A stretch of 64,000 bases of DNA. Source: Alitta virens. Taxonomy: Eukaryota; Annelida; Polychaeta; Phyllodocida; Nereididae. Location: contig OW028575.1 of NCBI GenBank assembly GCA_932294295.1, positions 15,504,058 through 15,568,057 of the forward strand, given 5' to 3'. Both the position numbers and the translations under genes were made by a program. Below the pieces are notes generated by a model. That model saw nothing but the letters and a program-made list of their open reading frames with translations. It was not told where the DNA came from and did no database searches. Shown one piece after another: positions 40,456-53,192 of this stretch; position 1 is the first letter of the stretch; each line of letters starts with the position of its first letter.

Positions 40456-43400
40456 GTGAGTAACACATAATATTATATATGTTTCCTTTTTTGACAATTT
40501 TTTACAGAAATATTACTCTCAATGGATCACCCTTTTCATTCAGTTATAAGAAATACTTTCACCAAAAGCACATTAGCCAACACTGAGCAACAACACATCG
40601 AGTCTTCAGTTGCATCAGTTTTCCAGTGTAGCAAAACACTTGCGAGACCTAGTAATGACTTGTTGCAATGGACCAGATGGATGTGTGACTCATCTTTATC
40701 TATGAGATGATCTTAAAGAGCTCAGCATCCTTGCTTCAGCAGCTGCTGAGGCTGACATCCCAAAACATGACAGATAGCACGACTCCATTTAATACGAAGT
40801 GTAACTGATGTCTCTGCTTTGCCTGATATCCCGGCGTGAGTCAGTCTTCCAGTCTTGACACAGTCTCCTTAATAGCATCATCTGTCATCACTGTTCCAGC
40901 CCTTTTTGCCAAACGTTTGCTCGCAGAATTGGGTTGTGTTGATGAAGAGGTGTGACAAACTACACGTGATCTCGGAATTGTTTTTCACACTCCATGGAGA
41001 GAATCAAGCTTCGATTCAAAACCATAAAGTACATGTACTCTAATGTGTTTTGGGAATCGTGGGAGTCAGTGTTTACAATGGAAGTGAATGAATGTGACGT
41101 TTGGGCAAAAGGAGTGAAACTGGAGGCTTTGCAAAGAGAAAAAAGGAGTCAAATTTAAGATGAGAGCATAGTGATTTCTTGAAGAATATTCGAGTAGTGT
41201 TAGGTAAGAATGATGGTCATTTGGGCTGACTGGGACAATAGCCTATTTAAATGATTAGAGAGAAACTCCAACCGCATCATGTACAGTACCCCAAAAGTCT
41301 TTTCATCGTACTGAATAGAATATTAGCTGGAAAAAAAAAAAAGTCCTGGTCAGTTATGTACGACATTTTGCAGAGAATTAATTTTCCCATCTTACAGATG
41401 TACGTGTATCACATCATGGATGGTCATTTCATTCGGTAAGTCCCTCTGATGTTGAGGTTCATCTTCCAGTATCTTTTGGGGTCCCAGTGCTGGAGCAATA
41501 TGGCGGAGTGGTATCCAAGGGACCTTTCGTTTTAGCTGGGAAGTTGCTTCTGCAAAAGATAGTCCTTGCGGGGAAGAGGAAGTGGCTCAGATCAATGACA
41601 TATGTTGCTGAGTGGGCCCACCAGGTCTCTGGGCCAGAAAGTCCAGGGGGCAAAAATGTCCTTCCTAACAAGTTCGTTATGCCTACGTCTTCCAGAGGGC
41701 GCCCTTGTCCCCTCAGCGCAGGTCATGTGACCAGCCAGCCAGGGTCATGTGACTGAGTGGTCATTGGTCTCCTCTGATGTGGTCAGTTACAGGTCAGTAG
41801 GATGTGTGACTGGTTGCATTCGGTGAAAATATTGTTTAGTCTCTCAGTATCTAGATCATAACTGTGTGATAGTATGGTGATGCCAGTGATATTGAATAAA
41901 CTGTGCTTACTTTTGGTGATTATCAGAATAATATGACCGAGCAGTATATCATTGCATAACGCCATGCAATTTGCAGATTAGTCCGAAGAATCTGTGTATG
42001 CTATGCATACTGATTTTGTCACCCATATAAACGATTGGAGATTGATAGCTCTGCTTGACAATAAACTCACTTTGAGGCAGTTAATGGTGCAATTGGCATA
42101 GTGTTTGTTAGAGTGGTTGGTTTGAAAGTTGTGGGTAAGCACTCAACAAGGTGCAATTACAAATTTGGGCCTCCTACAGATATTATAAATGATATAAATT
42201 TCATATTTCTTTAGGGTTGTAGTTACATATTGCATGGACCGTAAGGCAGTCTCTCATCCAATGGGAGTCGTGGATTCACCTGACGTGAATGTCTTCAGAT
42301 GTTTACTTTCCAACTAGCAGATATTTTATTGTATTTTGTTCTGTAAAAGCTAAAATTTGGTACTTTCAACCGCATATCTTCCGCCCTATCACAGGGCTGA
42401 AAGGTGTGTGTGTAGTTGTGTACTACGAATGGAACACAAGCAATTTCGTATTATTTCTTGGGTTTGAATGATACGGTGGTGTGCTATTAGTGGTGTACTT
42501 TGCCTGGTCGCACTCTCACAATTTTGTCACTTATATGAAACATTCCCAGCAGAATTATTCCTCTGTGGCAGCTTCTGCTGCTGCTGCTGCTGCTGCTGGA
42601 AGGATGAGAGGATGAAGGGTTGGGCCAGGTACTGTGACGCAAATAGAGCCATCATAAATCAAGTGGAGCACAAAAAAGGCCTCTCCAGTCAGTCAACTGC
42701 TCTTGCATAAACACCATGGAGGCATGTCCACCTGCATTTGTCATGTTATGGCCTCTTAATGGTCACTGCGCAATGGTTGGTCCAATGAGGGGAGTCCATT
42801 ATGGCCTCAAAAGGACAATGCAAAAAAGCCCAAAAAAAAAGTTGCAAGTTAATCACTAGAATCAGAGTGGTTGTCCAGCCCAACCAGTGCTATTTACTGG
42901 CTGTTTTACTGTTTTCCATGGTATGCTGTAAAAAAAGTTTGATTAATGTACCTCTAATCTACCATTAGCTTCGATTCTCAATAACATCAATGCATTGGGG
43001 AGATACTGAATTTAAGTGAAAAGAATAGACCCACCCCAGTGATTACCATGAAACAAGAATAGAGTGATGAATTGCACTTAAAGCTATGTCAAAAGATAAA
43101 AAGAGTGGAGAATATTTAATACATATAAGGATAAAAGGACTGGCTTCATTTTAGTGATGAATGTCATTATATAATGCTGCGTAATACCTGGCTATGGTTT
43201 AGTGCCTCAGTCTCCATTTATAACTGTATCGTGAAATATTAAGAGCTAACCCTCTTACAATACCAAGCTGGACAATGGTGTACATTGTACCGCATGAGTG
43301 TATTTTGCTTAAAAAAATGATATTGCTTGAAATTTCTTAATCAGCCCATTCTTGCCACGGAGTCATTTGTGCATTAATCTGCGTAGTGTTGGCAGCATCA

Positions 43401-46400
43401 ATTGGCTCTATGCAATCCATGTAAGCAAGTGTTTAAAGTGGTGTTAATAGGACATATATGATCAGTGCCTTTGACTCGTTTAATGTAGAATACGATACTT
43501 GGCACCATTGCCCTGGGAATCCGATGTTTACTGTAAACCCTGAACTGAGAGGGCTGTGTTGCAGTGTTGCTAAAAGGTCTGGTGTGCCCTTTTAAGTTTT
43601 AGATATATTGTAAGTAGGGCAGTTCATCCTTAGATGTGGCAGTGAGTCTTTCTCCTGTTTCAGTCATTTAGGTGTGCAAATGGGCCCTAAAGCACCTCCT
43701 TGCTGCAGACCTCAGACAGATTTGTGTTTCTCAGTTCAAGGGAGCATGGTGTCTCTCTCTCTGGCCTGGTGCTAATGACTCTGGGAGGGTGTTAATGAAT
43801 TTAGAGAAGCAAAGGCCAAGTGCAACATTAAACTCCCTTCGGCCTCTTTGAGGCAACGGAGAAGTCTACTACTTAGTCTAGCCCTTTGAAAAGTTGAATG
43901 TACAAGAGAGCTCGAAGCGAAAACATGAGAAATTTACTATTCGCTAATTGCATTTGTAATGAGTGACTGGGTTGAAGGAACTCCAACACCACCTCGTTGA
44001 TCAAGCCACGTCAGTGAAAGACATCGAAATTAAGGCCTGTTAAAAGACTGAAACATTTCTATATCTGCGACCACAGAATTGTGGATTAGGCCACTACGTC
44101 TCTCAGGCCACTTTGGTTTTTGAGTTAGGCCTATAGGTGACATTAATTTGAACGATTGCGGTGCAAAGTGTACTACACGACTTTGGCAGATAACGATTGC
44201 TGTGCAAAGTGTTGTTCACGAATTTGACAGTGTTCGTAAATGAGTATTGAGTAAACCAGAAAATGTTTCGAGATAAGCAGTTGAAGACTTCAAAATATCT
44301 TTTACAATACTGCAAAACAGGTTTTTGTAAAGCATTATATGCTATAGCAGAGCTGAGAAATTAATAAACCAATAATATGAGTCATAATGTGTGCCATATT
44401 TGTGGAGCTAAACCTGTTCACACAATCTCCTAAACGGCCAGTTTAATTACACTTGGAGCACTTCTAATCTGGTAATTTTACCTTGTGTGCTCTAATTTGT
44501 GCACCGCACCTATGAGCATCTGAGATTCTGCATATCAATATAATGATAATGCCCATCCCATCTTAGCTACATGAGCATCCGCAGCTGTCCCTATGAATTC
44601 ATATCATCTCATTTAGCCAATTATCTTGTGTCCTCTGACCCAATATGTCTGTGTATTTGTATGAAGATAATCCAGGAAGGACGGTGAATACTTATTAGGG
44701 TGGACATCAGTGTCTCTTTCAATATGAAAGACTGGCCTGCTGCATGATGAGGAATTGGTGTTTGGTTCATTAGTGAAGTATGGTTATAAATGTCTAAGGT
44801 TTAGAATTAGCATTTGTGATAATTGTTGATTGGTTGAATGAAAATAAACACAAAAATGTACAATATATAAAGTAGTACCTACACATGAGAAGGCTCCAGT
44901 GTTTATTATGTTAGCACATAAATTTGAAACAAGTGTAATGTCCAGGCTTTGCATGTTTCAGGACTATTAAGTTTCCATTTCGCCTGTGTTCTCGGTGCAT
45001 GAGCTAAAGTAAATGTGTTGTCCAACCTATCTGAGAAAGTGGACTAGCAATGTTTGCACTCTCGGAGAATCCTTGAGATAGAAAATGTTTTTCTTCAAAT
45101 TCCTTGCTCGCTTTAGACATCTAGAAGGCTCAAAGCATGTTTAGGTTTAATTCGAAAATGATGTTAGTGTTCGAGCTTATTACCCAGTAGCCTCTGTGTT
45201 TAAGGTAAAATGACAATTACCTTGCACGCCTCAGCAAGGAATGGGAGGTTTAATCAAAGGCTGAATTTGACTGGCAATCCGTTTCAATCTGGACCCCAGA
45301 GACGGACTTGTTTAAAGTGCTTTCAATGTTACTTAGATGGGCCTGCTGATTCACTAACATTGTGTGGTATCTGTATGACTGTAATTTCATGCTTCAAACG
45401 GTATGACGTAATACTTTCACGCACAGCAGTGCCACCAAGCGGTTCTCATTAGGCTTAGAGACTTTTTGTGTGTTATTAACAAAACTGGCTTAAATATCTC
45501 CTCCAGAATAAACAAAGTAAAAAGAGGAGACGCCATCCTACACACGTTTCCTTATTGATCAAGCAACTTGTAATTTGCCTAGAAATGAGACGCGGAAATG
45601 AAAGCTGTGTTTTTTTCTTGGTTTATTTACATAAGATTGCTTGTTTTTATGTGGACAAAGCATTCTAAGCGCCGTCTGCTGGGTAACTGGCGCCATCGCG
45701 CGGACATCAATGGAGATGCGTGTCGCGAACAATCAACCCTACAAATTAATTAGATTTATTCATGAAGGTTTTCAGGAGACTTACACCCAACTTTACTGCG
45801 CCAATTGTGAACCATGCAATTTGAGCTTTTGAACCTGCTTTAATTTGAAAACGTTTTGTTCTGGACATTCCCACCTAGTTTATTTTCGACAACAACTTGA
45901 CAAGCCACGATTTTTGATTTGGACTAATGTTAAACAGACTTCGATGAGGTGCTTCCAATCGGTTTTTGGTTGTCTTTCATTTAGTTCTTGGATGTAGATT
46001 GATTGGTTGATTGATTGATTTGCATTTAATCGTTTTTGGATTGTACTGGAAGTTGAACTTAGGACAGACCTATGGCCAGCTACAAGAGGCAGATATGATC
46101 ATAAACTCCGTGTTAGTTCACACCTTCACGATTCTTAGCCTTATATTGATTGAACCCAGGAGCTTCAGGAGAATTGGTCTGGACCTTAACCATTAGACCA
46201 TCCTGTTGCTAATGTGAACTTAAGAAAGTTGACATTTAACTTATGAAAATGAATCAACTACATATGAAAATGGTGGGCTCGTTCTTTGTCCATACTGTGT
46301 TTGGTAAGCGTTGCCCGTCGAATACACACTCAACTAGCCTGTAATGGACTGCCAACCCTACTTCGTATGCTGCATAGTGTGAGTACCAAGCCCGCTCCCT

Positions 46401-49400
46401 GCTGTACACCATAATAAGATGGACAAAAAGGGGAAAAAAACTTTGCATCCAAGCCAGTGAAAGGCAGGTGAAAAATTGCACAGTCTGTTAGGATGGGGGA
46501 TCACGTTCTTAATGGGGTCTGGTGCACCTGTCTCCCTGTCTCTCTGACCATTATGCCATCTCCTTAAATATTTATGCTTCCTTATCTCCCTTCCTTTCCT
46601 TTTACAGTCTTCTTTTTTCTGCCACAAGACTGTGCAAATGATCTGCTGTAGTTGTTCTATACCAGCCTGTTCATTTGCTTTTAGACTGGTCTCATAGTAT
46701 TCTCTTGTGGCTGTGTAAATAATTTCGAAGTGAATGCGTCCAGATAAGTATGATAAGCTAAGATAGCTTAGTTAACTTTAGTTAACTGGCTAGTTGCTAC
46801 AGGAAGATGTAGTGGTGACATGATCAAGCCTTGAGTCCACACCTTGATGCTGATGCACATTTACCTCATGAGTGGGGTCTTTTACATGCCGAACACAGGT
46901 GCTAAAACAGTGTACTTTTCATTCCATGTCCCATGCTAAAGATGTCATGCAAAGATTTTGCAAAAAAAGGAATGGTTTGTCAAGGAATTGTCATGGTTAT
47001 CATCGTACCATAATGAAATGTTATGAGACTTTCTCAAGTTTAGTGGCCTGAGTCTATCCCAGGTGTTCCTCATATATCCTAAGGATAGATTGAAACACCA
47101 TTAGATAGATGCATAGGTCCTATACTGTCACAGGAGAGGAGAGCATTGGTCCAGAGGCTTTACTAGATGTGGCCGTACATTCTAAGAGGGAGACTGTCCC
47201 ATGCAGGAAGCAGTTTCTCTATCAAGCAGATTGCACGCTGCTTTTCACAGCACATTTTGCAGATTAGGAAGTACACTGTGTGATCAAAGAGTCTCAGGGT
47301 GTTTTGATTCTGTGGCAGCCTTGTTAATCCCCATGCATCAACATGACCAAGTGGAAACCCCCCTTTGCATATTGACTAGCAGCTACTTGCAGGACTTGAT
47401 GTAGCTGGTCCTACCAATACTTTACAGACCCACGGTCCCTAACCAATTTTTCTGCCAATACTAAATCAGCAGTAGAAATGTTTCTCTGGAACTAGTGAAC
47501 CAAGAATGTATAGTGGGCCACACACCTTGCAGACCTTACATTGCTGTTGCAATCACCCGTCTTATACATGTTGCTAATCATATTTTATGCGTCAAGAACT
47601 GTCAAATGAAATTTCCTGTCTATCAGATAACATTGTTTTAGTAATTGAATGTTGATGTGTCGTTAGAAATGGTCCAACTGAAAGCATTATCAAGTCATTC
47701 CCAAATATCACTTCTGATGTTCCTTGTTATCCATAATATGTCCCCCAATGAGCAAATTTAATTGTACTATGCTTTCTGAGACAAAAGGTACAATACAAAT
47801 ACAGTGAAATAGTGAATACACAAAGATGTTAGTGTGCTGACTGAGGAAATATACGCCTTAGTAATACTACAATATATACGACCCAAATCCCTGGACACAT
47901 GTCCACCTCCTCCAGGCTGAGCAGTGTCCCACTAAGCCACTAACTGCACCAAATGGATGAGAATATTGGATTAATGCAGTCAGTAAGCTCTGCTTGATCT
48001 ACCAGGGGCTTCTTAGCACAGAGCACTGTGAAGAGTGTTGTGTTAAGCAATAAAGTCACCCCAAGGTCATGACAAGAGGCTCTAACATCAGTTGATGTTG
48101 GCTCATGTGGTCTTCATTCAATGTCCTTTTCCATTATGAGAGATATCTGCAATGGTCATGTAAAATGTTTCCAAAGCAAGAATTGTCAAATATGAAGAAA
48201 TAGTCAAGTAGACATGCAGTAGTTCTACCAGGATTTGATAAGAAGTCGACCTAATTCTCAGATTCTCCACCGAATTGCCAGATCGTGTGTCATTTAACTA
48301 CAGCTGTCTCAGAGAATCGCTAAATTTCAGTTTATTTATTTGTTTTTTGTTAGGTTCTGTTTCAGTGTCAGCTTTGAATGTTGCATTTTGAAACAAATTA
48401 AAGCTGTTAGAAAACTTTTCGTTTATCTGTCGTTTTGATTATGGCCAATTACATTGGAAAGATGCACATTTTGGACCTAAATTTCACTCACAGTGAGGCT
48501 TGATTTTTCAAGCCAACTTAAACCGAAAGTGACTGTGTATTCTTTCCCATCCACAAGACATTGTCCTGTCTCCTATTAGTAGACCTATGATGTCGCCTAT
48601 CCAACTGTTCTCAATATCAGTTCGTCCCTAATTTGCTTGGGAGTCCAGTTCTGCCTCTTTGTCTTTAAACTAATCTACTGCAAACGCCACTGAATGGACT
48701 TCAACAAATTTTAAAGTTGTTGTTGGTCGTCACTTAATTGGCAAAATGAAATCTTATCACTTCGTAGTGGCTATGAACTTAACAAGGTATAGCAGTTTGG
48801 CCAAGCAACATTTACCGCTGAACCAAAGTATAATACAATTAATAGAAAGTTTAATTGTTTCAACTTGGTTGTTGCCTAAAAATGTATTTGTTTTTGTGGA
48901 AAAAAGCAACAGAGCTCTATGGGACGGTGACATTAGATAATTTATCCAGACTGAGAAAGTTCAACATTAAAGGTTTGAAATGCTGGGCCAATATCTTTGT
49001 CATTTTTTGCTGTTGTCAAATTGATGGCATGAGATCAGTCTCTATTTGGTTTGATGTGGCTTTGTAAGAAGATGCATTGATTTCTGGTGGTCACTAGAGG
49101 ATGAATGGTCAGTGGGTATTAGCCGTCGAAGTGTCTTGGTTGGATCCATGGAAAGCATTGAACGAAGGAATGGGCTGATGAGAAACGAGCGTTGTAGGAC
49201 AAGATGCCGGACAGACAGCGATTCGCTCGCAGAGAAAAGATGGACAAGGGAGGAAGTTGGAGGAGGTGGGACTTCCTTCGGATTACATTGGCCTCAAAGC
49301 GAGTCGGACAAGTGGTCAGTCCGCCCATTGAAGACGGTCACTCTGTGATCCGTGTAAGCTGCCGTTGGACTGTGATTGCTTGTAATTGAATGGCTCTGTC

Positions 49401-52400
49401 TGTGTGACTCTGTTTGAGTGGCTTTCTCCTGCTGCCTGCTGCTGTGCCCCTGGGCTTGGGAGCTACAGAGAAAAATGGCAGGATGACATGAGACTGGGCA
49501 CTGAGGGGCACTGGTGGGCACTAGTGGGCAGTCACTGAGTGGACCAGTGTAGGGTGGCCTAAACTCTGCCCAACCCACCTCCCCCAGGAGACTGGACAGT
49601 CCCCCAAACCCCACAATGCCCCAGTGTGCTGCCTGGAAACCTTAAAACATTTTCATCAATCATTGAGGAGAACTGTGTTGGAAAAGGCTGGAGTGCTCGG
49701 CTGTTGTTGTTGGTTCTCTTAGTAAGTGCTGGTGTACCTTCATTCTCAATGTAAAACAGGGACTAAATGTATGCTGAAAGGTTACTACATGTACTCTGGT
49801 AGTAGGTTTCATTGCATTGATGAGGTTGTAGCTGATAACGTGTAGTTTCTAAGTGGTATCCCTAGTTTCATGTAGTGAGAAAATGGTTGCCACAGTGTTG
49901 CACGAATGTTATCAGTGAGTGTCACAACTGAAGAGACTTGTTTCTACTTGCCCATATACAACTTGTAACAAAATAAGTTACATATATTCGTCAATAAATT
50001 GTTGGCATAAGTATTATCATTGCTAGCCAACAACTGGAGAACTGGCGTCTGTATTTCTCCTATTAGTATATTGATGCCATACATATCTCATATTCTGCAT
50101 AGCGTAGGTGGACCATACCGTGGTTTGTTTGGATAATGGTGGGTCATTTCATTGATTGGATTTGAAAGGGTCATCAATCAAGGGTCAGTGCAAGAGATGA
50201 CAGGATTATCCTGGGGCATTGACCAGCCCTAATTGCTTGGAATGTTCTGGTCAAGTATGGGCCAGACAGGACTCACTCAAACAAGGCCATAATTGTGATG
50301 ATTTTACTGACAAATACAAGCTAGGAGATAGATGTACTGATAATGTATATGTAAAGATTTAGAAATTGATGGCAATACCTATAATGCTGCCTTTCTGATG
50401 ATCTAATAACTGATCACAATCTAAATGTCCTTCAATCAAATAATTATAATCATGCCTTATGGATGTTGTGAGGAAGGCAGGAAAGAAGGATGGGTGAAAA
50501 ATGGAAGGATAAATAGGAAGGAAAAGAAGCCATAATATTGGAAGAAAAACCAGTAACAGCAAACCTTCTCACCCAAAACTTTGGACCTAATCGAACTTGC
50601 CAGATCCACAATCGACTGGTCATTTTTTATGCAATTTCAAGTTCAAATGTGCAATTAGGTATTGGATAAAAAAAAATCATGGGATAAGATTGATTTGTGA
50701 CTTTGTGACCAACCCTTTTAGTTCTTGATCAATGTCTTTGGTCATCCATAAATACCCTAATGCTTGCTCTCTGGTGATCTAATAACTGATCATAATCTAA
50801 ATGGTCCTTCAATCATATAAGCCCCTGCAATCAATGGATGGGGCTATCATTACGGTCAGCCACTATCCTTACGGTCAGTCACACTCTGGTCATATTTAAG
50901 CAAGAAGGGACCTGATAGATGGATCATCTTGTCAGGCTAATTGACATTACAGAACTGGGCATATGAAATGGATGGGCATTTGTTATCAGTACAATGGAAG
51001 TTGTTAGATGCCAGTTGTGGAATTACAATAGCCTTTGGTCATGGGGAACTCTAGAAAATGAACTAGGGTGTGGCTTTGAAGGAGAAAACAGAACTTGTCC
51101 TTTCAGTAAGTAAGATACATGTAATGGTTGAACTGGGAATGATTCACAGGAAATGCTGGTGATATTTTGTAATGTACATTTATACTGAGATAGCAAGTTA
51201 GCCTAATATCCCATCTTATGAAGGAAATGTTTTGAGACAAGCTTGATTGACGTTTAACTCCTGATGGTGTCTTGATCATGGCTTGATCATGGCTTCCTTT
51301 GGCAATGCAAACAGTTTTCATTACATTATGTTCATCAAAAGTGTTATCACTTGTTTTGTATCACAAACTTTACCATTCAGCAAGGTAAATTTGTCTCTAT
51401 CGTAAATTCAAAACTACAACTTTCCCCTGTGACTGGCATTAATCATACAGCGTTAATGCTTATAGTGTCTCTATCATGTTTTCCTATGACAACTGGTCAA
51501 ACACAGTTTAAAGTAATATTTAAATTTGAGACTTTTCTCAAGATGTTATGACTAGTAGTTACCAAAAACTCAACTTAAACAACAAAAAACAATTTCATTC
51601 TATCATCAAACCGCAACATACACTCATACAGCTTTAATCCTTAAATTCTCTCTTTTTCAGAGATTGGATAAAACCCTGGATGTGTTCTCAAGAGCTGCAG
51701 ATGCTGGTCACATGAATGAAGCGCACTTCCTCTCTTGGGTGAGTGTTTCAAGTGGCCATTAATGACTTGTGCACAAATTAAAGAGCCATTAGTTTTATTT
51801 AATCTTTTGTAATTTTGCTGTGTGGTTACTGAAATTCAGGGAATTGTGTCATGTGTGTTACAGATGGAAGTTTTGCTGAAGATTGGCCAGCCAATGGAAG
51901 CATCCCAAGCTGTCGCAGAAGGAACCACCAGGTGTCCCAAATCTGTTCTTTTATGGCAGCAGCGCCTCCTGGTGTCCTTTCAAATGAATGCTGATCTGGG
52001 CACTGTGAAGAACTTGATGGACAAGGCTTGTAATCTAATAAAGGCCAAGGTAAAGACCATAATATTGCTGTTTTGTATTCTATGACATATATATATATAT
52101 ATTCATGTGCTAATAAATTCTAAATATTGGTTTTATAGGATGCCCTGCCACTGTGGGAAATAGTCATCCAGTGGAGCATTGTGTCACACCCAGAGGAAGT
52201 CACAGAATTCTTTGAGGTAATGCGAAAGACTTGGCATAATCCAAGTTGTTGTATCACATTAAATACATTTCAGGCTTGTAAAATGGTCCCTTTCATTGCG
52301 TATTCCAGAAAGCTGTGACTCACTGCAATTGTGCAGAAATAAAGGAGCTTTATATTGACTATGTTGGCAAAACAGAAAACATCGGTACTGCAAGAAACAT

Positions 52401-53040
52401 CTTTCAGAGGTAAGAATTGCTGTAATTTCTTTGTTTAAAAATTTTTTCCCAATACATCTATTGAGTAAAATCATAATCATGCATTTTCTTTTTGCAGATT
52501 GAGTTCAAGCAAACCACATTCTCTCGAACTCTTCAGAAAATTCCTTGCTATCGAGAGTGCCCAGGTATGTAAAACATAATATAATATAATTTACTTTCTG
52601 TAAGTAGCATTTTCAAAATTTTATGTAATATTGCAACAGCATTTATCAATTATTATCAGCATCATTTGTTTTGCTTATTTTCAGGCCAAACCAAAAATAG
52701 CCAAGTTAAGAATTGCTTATGAACATGCTATCTCAGAATATGGCAAGGACTCTGTTGGTATGTTTCCTCCACACAATTTCATGAATTTTATTCTCTCAAA
52801 TGTAATATCTATATACATTTTTCTGTTTTGTATCTCTTCTTCACATGTTTTGTGCCGTAGTTTAAGGGAGATTTTCATTTTCTAGCAATCTGGCTGGAAT
52901 ACATGAGGCTAGAAAGTGAGCACCCAAAGGGCCAAGCGGAAAATGTGAGCACATTGCATTGGCGGGCTATGAGAGCCCTAGACGGATCTCGAACAGAAAA
53001 ATTTGTAGCGCTCTACTCACTCAGACAAAATGATCAATGA
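40379..53040 (+). CDS. UTP6: UTP6, C-terminal part (U3 snoRNP / SSU processome component)
   Basis: UTP6 is a HAT-repeat protein of the U3 small nucleolar RNP and SSU processome, which processes 18S pre-rRNA in the nucleolus. Exons read here: 40379-40455, 51661-51738, 51864-52049, 52139-52216, 52309-52409, 52498-52564, 52685-52757 and 52886-53040, ending in TGA. All joins keep frame, giving about 270 residues, roughly the last 45% of the family's usual ~600. HAT-type landmarks match vertebrate UTP6 as I know it: LMWQLYMDACLERL in the first exon, RLDKTLDVFSRA in the second, LPLWEIVIQWS, YVGKTENIGTARNIFQR, LELFRKFLAIESAQ and the ending IWLEYMRLESEHPKGQAEN...HWRAM. The first and second exons abut with no residues missing, so the 11.2 kb intron hides no coding exon. 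The first exon starts mid-codon (two bases complete a codon), so at least one exon lies upstream, probably left of the window. The introns after 51738 are only about 90-130 bases. Confidence 0.93.
41722..41753. promoter_or_regulatory. Twin GTCATGTGAC E-box-type sites
   Basis: GTCATGTGAC occurs at 41722-41731 and again at 41744-41753, each centred on the CATGTG E-box used by USF/MITF-type bHLH-Zip proteins. It sits in a GC-rich patch with the CTCF-like word at 41692. Confidence 0.35.
42575..42598. repeat. (CTG)8 triplet repeat
   Basis: Eight CTG units inside the long UTP6 intron. The overlapping Cys-rich open frame is not coding. Confidence 0.9.
44430..44710. promoter_or_regulatory. Candidate enhancer-like block in the long UTP6 intron
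   Basis: Contains AGTTTAATTACACTTGGAGC, CTGGTAATTTTACC, AATATAATGATAATGCCC and CAATTATCTTGTG: clustered homeodomain cores and E-box-like words, without repeats or a coding frame. Confidence 0.35.
45430..45860. promoter_or_regulatory. Candidate CpG-containing regulatory block in the long UTP6 intron
   Basis: CpG-bearing words (AAGCGCCGTCTG, GGCGCCATCGCGCGG, GTGTCGCGAAC) are followed by ACAAATTAATTAGATTTATT, a homeodomain-like run. CpGs are otherwise sparse here. No coding signal. Confidence 0.32.
46003..46204 (-). mobile_element. tRNA-derived SINE, second family
   Basis: Read on the minus strand, GGATGGTCTAATGGTTAAGG resembles a tRNA A box and TGGGTTCAATC a B box, about 35 bases apart. The 3' end is a short TTGA/ATCA tandem tail (46003-46020), a common SINE tail type. 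I found no clear target duplication. Head and body differ from the SINE at 11714-11900. Confidence 0.6.
46845..46915. repeat. Dispersed repeat S, copy 3 (diverged)
   Basis: GAGTCCACACC, then CACATTTACCTCATGAGTGG, then GGTCTTTTACATGCC align with the other two copies. Confidence 0.4.
50378..50442. repeat. Local duplication, copy 1
   Basis: GATCTAATAACTGATCA, then CAATCTAAATG and TCCTTCAATCA recur at 50774-50819 in the same orientation, about 375 bases away, with scattered differences. This is an old segmental duplication or two copies of a short interspersed element. Confidence 0.6.
50748..50819. repeat. Local duplication, copy 2
   Basis: Partner of the block at 50378-50442; the similarity extends slightly upstream (ATACC...TAATGCT). 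Just after it, TACGGTCAG occurs twice within 25 bases. Confidence 0.55.
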
Positions 53041-53186
53041 TATGATAATTAATCACGTAATTGTATGGAACACTTCTCATCTTAATGCAAGCAATTTATT
53101 GAAATGTGTCCAAATAGCAACTTGGCCATTAATTATGACTGCAAATTTGTATTTGTTTGTAGAGAATATGTTCATTACAAGAGCCA

Positions 53187-53192
53187 AATAAA
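53187..53192 (+). terminator. UTP6: UTP6 poly(A) signal
   Basis: A canonical AATAAA lies about 147 bases after the UTP6 stop codon. A second AATAAA follows at 53327-53332, so two 3' ends are possible. Confidence 0.6.

Larger units (their letters stand above)
40456..51660 (+). other. UTP6: 11.2 kb UTP6 intron
   Basis: Bounded by the donor GTGAGT at 40456 and the acceptor CTCTCTTTTTCAG ending at 51660, both phase 0. It holds a SINE (46003), repeat S (46845), a local duplication (50378/50748), the CTG repeat and regulatory-like blocks. The patch at 49100-49620 is GC-rich with a repeated GGGCACT word (GGGCACTGAGGGGCACTGGTG) and no supportable gene. Confidence 0.85.

Noticed and set aside
46520..46590. 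Third tRNA-like SINE head (minus strand TGGCATAATGGTCAGAG)
   Set aside because: The A box fits but the B box is poor and no body or target duplication could be defined.
49112..49614. Overlapping frames of 60-106 codons on both strands
   Set aside because: GC-rich patch with simple GGGCACT repetition; frames conflict and none resembles a known protein.
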